Program-made: the position numbers and the translations under genes
The notes under the pieces: generated by a model
Seen by the model: the letters and a program-made list of their open reading frames with translations, nothing else
What the model was told of the DNA's origin: nothing
Database searches by the model: none
Source of the DNA: Anarhynchus alexandrinus
Lineage: Eukaryota > Chordata > Aves > Charadriiformes > Charadriidae
Direction of reading: 5' to 3'
DNA length: 64,000 nt
NCBI GenBank assembly: GCA_008711295.1
Contig: VUYV01000148.1
Coordinates: 1,095,277-1,159,276 of the forward strand
In this document: positions 59,701 to 64,000 of the stretch, piece by piece
Numbering within the stretch: the stretch's first letter is position 1
Layout: the number at the start of each line of letters is the position of its first letter

Positions 59701-62700
59701 AAGGGAAACTCTTCCTGAAGAGAGCAGGAGAAAAGGTACCAGCTGTCAGTCACCCCAAACGAACTGTTATGTCAAAGTGTGATAGAAATGCTGATATGAA
59801 ATATCAGGTGATGCTGCCATAATGGATCACTTCAACAGCTTTAACAGGAAAACTGGAATGTATAAGCAGGGTGCCTTTAAATGAAATTAAATGTGAAAGG
59901 AAACTTGTAGTGCTTATGTGTATGTGGGTTGTGAATATCAAGTTTGTGGTTGGCTGAATGTTTATTCTACAGCATGTGTTACAAGTCAGAATGATTAATG
60001 GCACTGATGTCTTTCCATAGCAATAGCTTACATGGGCAAAAAACAGGAAATGCTAGACTGTGGAGGAGGCATTCCAGAAGAAAAAGCAACATTAATGTAT
60101 CTTGGCCTTATGGGTGATGCATTTCCTTAACAAGAAGTTCTAAATATGTCTGGATTTTATCTTCGAATTTGTCCTGGTGCATGGGCAGCAGCTGGCTAAC
60201 AGGCATTCAGCTATGTGTTAAGAACTTTTTTTATGTTCGTTCTTCTCACTTTCCATATTTTCTTTTTTTTTCTTCCATTCACCGTCTCTCCTGCCATGCT
60301 CCTGCTCTTGGTGTCTTGCTCGCTTTTGCATTTATTTCAGTGGCTCAAGAGAAAATCGTTAAGCAAGGACAGCTTGGGAGGGAGCGAAATGCTGATAACA
60401 TTCTCAGGGATTTGAAGGAAATTTTTACTCCCTCCTGGGAACTGGCTTCCCCTACTGAAGGTAATGCAGTACAGCTTGAGCAAGCTGTCTGCTTGATTAT
60501 AGTAAGCTTACTTCTTAGTTGGGCTTTGCAAAACACAAACTAGGGTTGTGCCAGTTATAACTTGTGCTGTTGAATACGAAGATGACATAAAAAGCAAGCG
60601 TAGCATCCTGAAGTGAACTTGAATCTCTAAACCAATTCTTTGCCTTTTGGTAGGGAAAGTATAGCAATAAAGCTGAAGCTTCTTTGAGCTCTACCTTAGC
60701 GTGACATCTGAAGGATTATGCCGTTTCAGAAAAATTAGAATTGTATAAGAAGTAGCTAGATCTTGTGCTGCTTCATATTTTTATCAAAAAATAATTCCAG
60801 GGTGCCATTATAAATCTGATTATAAGTTGAAACTACTTCAATTTAATAGTTCACACTTCAAGAACTTTTGCAATCTCAAAACATCTCCAGATGTTTGTTA
60901 CATTAATCAAGAAGACAATTTCATATCAAGAGAAGACATACTGGTTTCATTTAAACCAAAAGGACGCCAAAACCCGTGATGCAAACAGCTTTAGGATCTT
61001 GTCCTATGTTATTTGTTTGCAATTCTGATGTATTCTGCTGACTAAAGAAATTTGAAGATGTACCATTCTTTATTTTGCAAAATACATGAAGAAGATGAAT
61101 GGCTGTGCATACTAGAGCTAATGGCAAACCCTTTTTTAATATTCTTTGCTTGAACTCGGATGTATGACCATGGCACAACCATAGTGAACCACTGGAGTGC
61201 TAATGTTCTGCTGTGACAACTAGCATTTTTGTAGAATGCCTTGAGAAAGATTTTAATATTAATAGTGTTCATTCTTTGTAAAGATGATCCTTTAACTCTT
61301 CTCATACTCTTTCTTTTCATTTTGACATATCTCCTCTACTAGGTTCTCTACCTTGTTCAGGTGGTATTTCTTCTCCGTAATCAGCTTCTTTTTAGTAAGA
61401 CTTAATTCTGAATTTTTAGAGTCCATGACAAAGCTGAAAATATTTTGTTGCCGAAAGTATATTTGTTCCTGCAGTCTTTAGTGCATATTGTACAGATTTG
61501 TTTTCCTTAAATCAGGATTTCTATGTAGAGATTAATGAAGTTGCAACATTTCTAAGCGACTACGTGTAGTTCTTGGTGTGACTCATTAAAAAGACAGTTC
61601 ATTCTAACACTCAATTGTTTTTTAATGGCTACGTTAACAGTAGTCTGCCTTAGTTGGCTACATCTCTCTAGTAACTAAAAAAATAACCTATTTTAAATTT
61701 GTGACTGAAAAAAATCATATTCATATTCCTTGAGGTCAAATAGCGGAATGAGGTTCATTATTTTTATAATACAGTGAACTCAATGTTGAAGCAAGTAAAT
61801 AAATCTTCAGCTGTTCTTTGAAATGAAGTCAGTAATTAATTATGAAAAAAAAATCTTCTAATTCTACCCTTTCAAAATGTACCTGCTTTCTTTGTTTATT
61901 ATTTCAAAACTATGCTTTCTTCTCACTGGTTATGTAACAGTAAATGTAACCGATTTAGATGAACATACAGTGATGGTTCCCGTTCAGCTTGAATACTGTA
62001 CAGCATTCTACTTTGAATCTTGGGCGTGAAAAAGGTTAGAGGAAATCCCCTCTGGAAAAAGTGTTCTTGTGTAACTAGAAAGGAGATTGATTTGCACTCT
62101 CTATCTTGATTGCTGTAGTTGGAATGTAAATATTTGTAAAACCTTTTCCATTCTTATTACTTAAATACCATAAATGTTCTAATGATACCTGACCAAATGA
62201 TCCGGAGAAGGTTATGCTGAAGTGTAGAGGTCCTAATGAGTCTTGTGCTTTGGTCAGATGATCAGTGTTTGGTAGTCACTGGATCATACAGCTTTGAATT
62301 TACTGTAGTGCTGGATCTCTTTAAAAGGAAATAACAACAAAAAAAGCCCTGATAATCTACCTCAAATTCAAATTTAAACATACCAATTTAAATATACTAA
62401 TCCCATTTATTTCCTTTTATGTTGGAGTTCTGCATGTATGCTTATTGAAACAAGGATTTTTTTTGTTGTGCATGTTAGTATTTTCGGATTGAAAGATATG
62501 TTTGTGTCATGTTGATCATGAATATTTTCATATTTTCTGTCTCTTTGCTGCTTGCTTTTCATCACGTTCATTTACATCATCTCTGTTCAATCCTTCATTT
62601 TGAACAGTCTTGGCTGGAAAGCTGAAAGGTGGGTGAACTAAACTGGGGTAGCGAAGGTATTGGATCAGTACAATTAACTTGCAACGTATACCTTGGAAAA

Positions 62701-63680
62701 TCCGATGTGTTGGTGTGGAAAAACGCTGTGGTTGCAGCTATATAAACTTGCACCCGGTGCTGTGTGCGATCTGTGTTCCTACCTACTTCTTGAGTGCCAA
62801 GCGAATTCTTCCTTGAACAGATGCGGTGCTTCTGCTCTTGCTGAAACACGAATGGCCAAGTTCTCATTTACACTGCAGGTGTGACTCGGCGGCATCTGCT
62901 GCCTTCGCACCAGCCTCGTGCTCCCATTCCTTGTCTTGTGCTGCTGGTCCGGTGACCTGGCAGGCAGCCAGCTTGGGGAGCCGGTGGAGCTGAAAAATAA
63001 CCCCATAAGAAACACTGATTTCTGACTAGGACTGCCCCAAACTCCTGTTTCCTGAGCTAGTTCATGAGCCAGTTGAATGAACGCTCGTGTTGCTGCAAGC
63101 AAAGGAGTGGGAATGTAAAGGTGAGGGAGAATGGAAAAGGAACCACTCCGTTATCTTAAACTGCTGCAGAATCCCATCTGGAAGCCTTGACCTTATATGG
63201 AGATATCTTACCTGGGAATGAAAATGTAAGAAACTGGAAAACAAACCCACGTTACAGTAATTTGCTGATATAAAAAGGCCATTAGTGTAAATGGGTATGT
63301 GGCTATAAATGTTTCACTTCGGTGAAATATTCTGTTTCCTAGAGTTCTGTTGAATAATATCCAGCATTTCACTGGTAAAGCTTGAGAAATAAATGCTTAT
63401 TCATCTGCACACTTGAAAAAAACAACGTAAAATTTTAATACATGTTAAACACTTCCGGAATTCATCCCTCAATGTAAAAATGCTAATCTGATGTTCCCAA
63501 ACTTTCCCAGCAGAGATCCAAGAAGCCAAGGCTCCCAGCCCTTCCATAAACAGGCAGGCTAGCATCGAGACAGACCGAGTATCCAAGGAATTCATAGAAT
63601 TTCTCAAGACATACCATAAACCTGGACAAGATATCTATAAGCAATGTAAACTATTTTTGGACACAATGAATCATAAAAGG
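56577..63680 (+). CDS. RABGEF1: Rabex-5 / RABGEF1, N-terminal part (gene continues past the window)
   Basis: Rabex-5 is the guanine-nucleotide exchange factor for Rab5 on early endosomes. It also binds ubiquitin and acts as a ubiquitin ligase through its N-terminal zinc finger. The visible CDS is join(56577-56755, 59145-59311, 63514-63680), 171 codons, ending at an AGG|GTAAGT donor. The A20-type zinc finger carries C19, C23, C35 and C38 ([19 protein letters not shown]). The ubiquitin-interacting helix (MIU) follows from about residue 46, with W55 and A58 ([17 protein letters not shown]). A basic linker ([11 protein letters not shown]) leads to the early-endosome targeting region ([18 protein letters not shown]). 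The helical-bundle/Vps9 catalytic domain and the Rabaptin-5-binding coiled coil lie beyond 64,000. The start ATG at 56577 (GAAAATGA) matches the family N-terminus. Confidence 0.95.
56756..59144 (+). other. RABGEF1: RABGEF1 intron after codon 59
   Basis: GTAAAG donor to TTTTCTACTTCCAG acceptor. No exon recognised inside. Confidence 0.85.
59145..59311 (+). CDS. RABGEF1: RABGEF1 coding exon 2: codons 60-115
   Basis: 167 nt, from phase 2 to phase 1. Encodes [19 protein letters not shown] through [14 protein letters not shown] and one leftover G before the donor GTAACT at 59312. Completes the MIU and the basic linker. Confidence 0.95.
59312..63513 (+). other. RABGEF1: RABGEF1 intron after codon 115 (contains candidate cassette exon)
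   Basis: GTAACT donor to CCCAGCAG acceptor. It is AT-rich apart from the 120-bp exon-like block at 60341-60460, listed separately, and a GC-richer patch near 62,750-63,000 with no supported exon. Confidence 0.8.
60341..60460 (+). CDS. RABGEF1: Candidate alternative in-frame RABGEF1 exon (40 codons)
   Basis: Acceptor TTTGCATTTATTTCAG at 60340 and donor CTGAAG|GTAATG at 60461. The length is 120 nt, phase 1 on both sides, exactly compatible with the flanking exons (59311 leaves one G; 63514 begins AG). Joined, the 40 residues start [20 protein letters not shown] and continue [20 protein letters not shown] with no stop. Most of it is charged and helix-prone, unlike random intron translation. It would sit between the basic linker and the endosome-targeting region. 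I do not remember this segment in the common 491-residue human form, so it may be a tissue-specific or lineage-specific isoform. A chance pseudo-exon is possible. Confidence 0.55.
63514..63680 (+). CDS. RABGEF1: RABGEF1 coding exon 3: codons 116-171
   Basis: 167 nt after the tandem acceptor CCCAGCAG. Encodes [15 protein letters not shown] through FLDTMNHKR, ending AAAAGG|GTAAGT in phase 0. Contains the start of the membrane-targeting motif. Using the upstream AG (63510) instead would add one Ala. Confidence 0.95.
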
Positions 63681-64000
63681 GTAAGTTTTGCATGCCTTTT
63701 ACATAAATAAAATGGGGGAATTAGGGAGAGATGGAGAAAATGCTGCTCTTCTTGCAGCGGTCTGGTTTTTATACATTGTATACAGGAGTCTTCAGTTGAA
63801 ATGCTTAGTCAAATGAAGATCTAGTGGCAGTCTTAAATTCTGAATGCCTTCCTTTTTGGTACGGTAGGTGACCAAAGAAACCCTCCAATGCTAGGATCTC
63901 AGGTGTTATGAGAGAACTTTGCTTTGCATCCTGAATAAATTAATTCTGAGAGATAAAATGCCTGTTGAACGAACAGTTGTCTAGATAAATATGACTTGTG
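63681..64000 (+). other. RABGEF1: RABGEF1 intron, truncated by the window end
   Basis: Begins GTAAGT. No exon seen before the window ends. The remaining RABGEF1 exons lie downstream. Confidence 0.9.

Overview
This is vertebrate nuclear DNA, almost certainly from a bird. It has widely spaced GT-AG exons, AT-rich introns, two sharp CpG islands and short CR1 LINE tails of avian type. The three proteins read from the exons are very close to the human proteins as I remember them, and the gene order TPST1 - KCTD7 - RABGEF1 is one I associate with chicken chromosome 19. I cannot name the species from this sequence alone. There are no bacterial-type operons, no CRISPR array and no intact virus or transposon.

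Layout, all on the + strand, head to tail. (1) About 1-28,900: TPST1 (tyrosylprotein sulfotransferase 1). A 5'UTR/first coding exon (5654-6597) is followed by three more coding exons and a non-coding terminal exon. The protein is complete at 370 aa. (2) About 29,630-45,200: KCTD7. A CpG island with a strong splice donor (30,232) is followed by a CCAAT-box-rich second candidate promoter (34.0-34.2 kb), four coding exons (34497-38430, 289 aa, complete) and a probable long 3'UTR. (3) About 45,730 to the right edge: RABGEF1 (Rabex-5). A CpG-island promoter and 5' exon are followed by an intron of about 10.5 kb and the first three canonical coding exons (56577-63680). The gene runs off the window before the Vps9 catalytic domain.

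TPST1 is a Golgi enzyme. KCTD7 is a cullin-3 adaptor linked to lysosomal and neuronal disease. RABGEF1 is a ubiquitin-binding Rab5 activator of early endosomes. They are neighbours rather than a pathway, but splice signals couple the last two. A strong donor overlaps the KCTD7 stop codon, and joined to the RABGEF1 start exon it gives an uninterrupted in-frame fusion.

The most interesting observations are (a) that KCTD7-RABGEF1 read-through junction; (b) a 120-bp, phase-matched, fully open candidate cassette exon in RABGEF1 (60341-60460) that would insert 40 residues; (c) an in-frame 33-residue N-terminal extension of KCTD7 if the CpG-island exon is spliced to the first coding exon; and (d) a NAGNAG tandem acceptor in RABGEF1. 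No wholly new molecular system is evident. The remaining sequence is intronic or intergenic, with small tandem duplications and old repeats.
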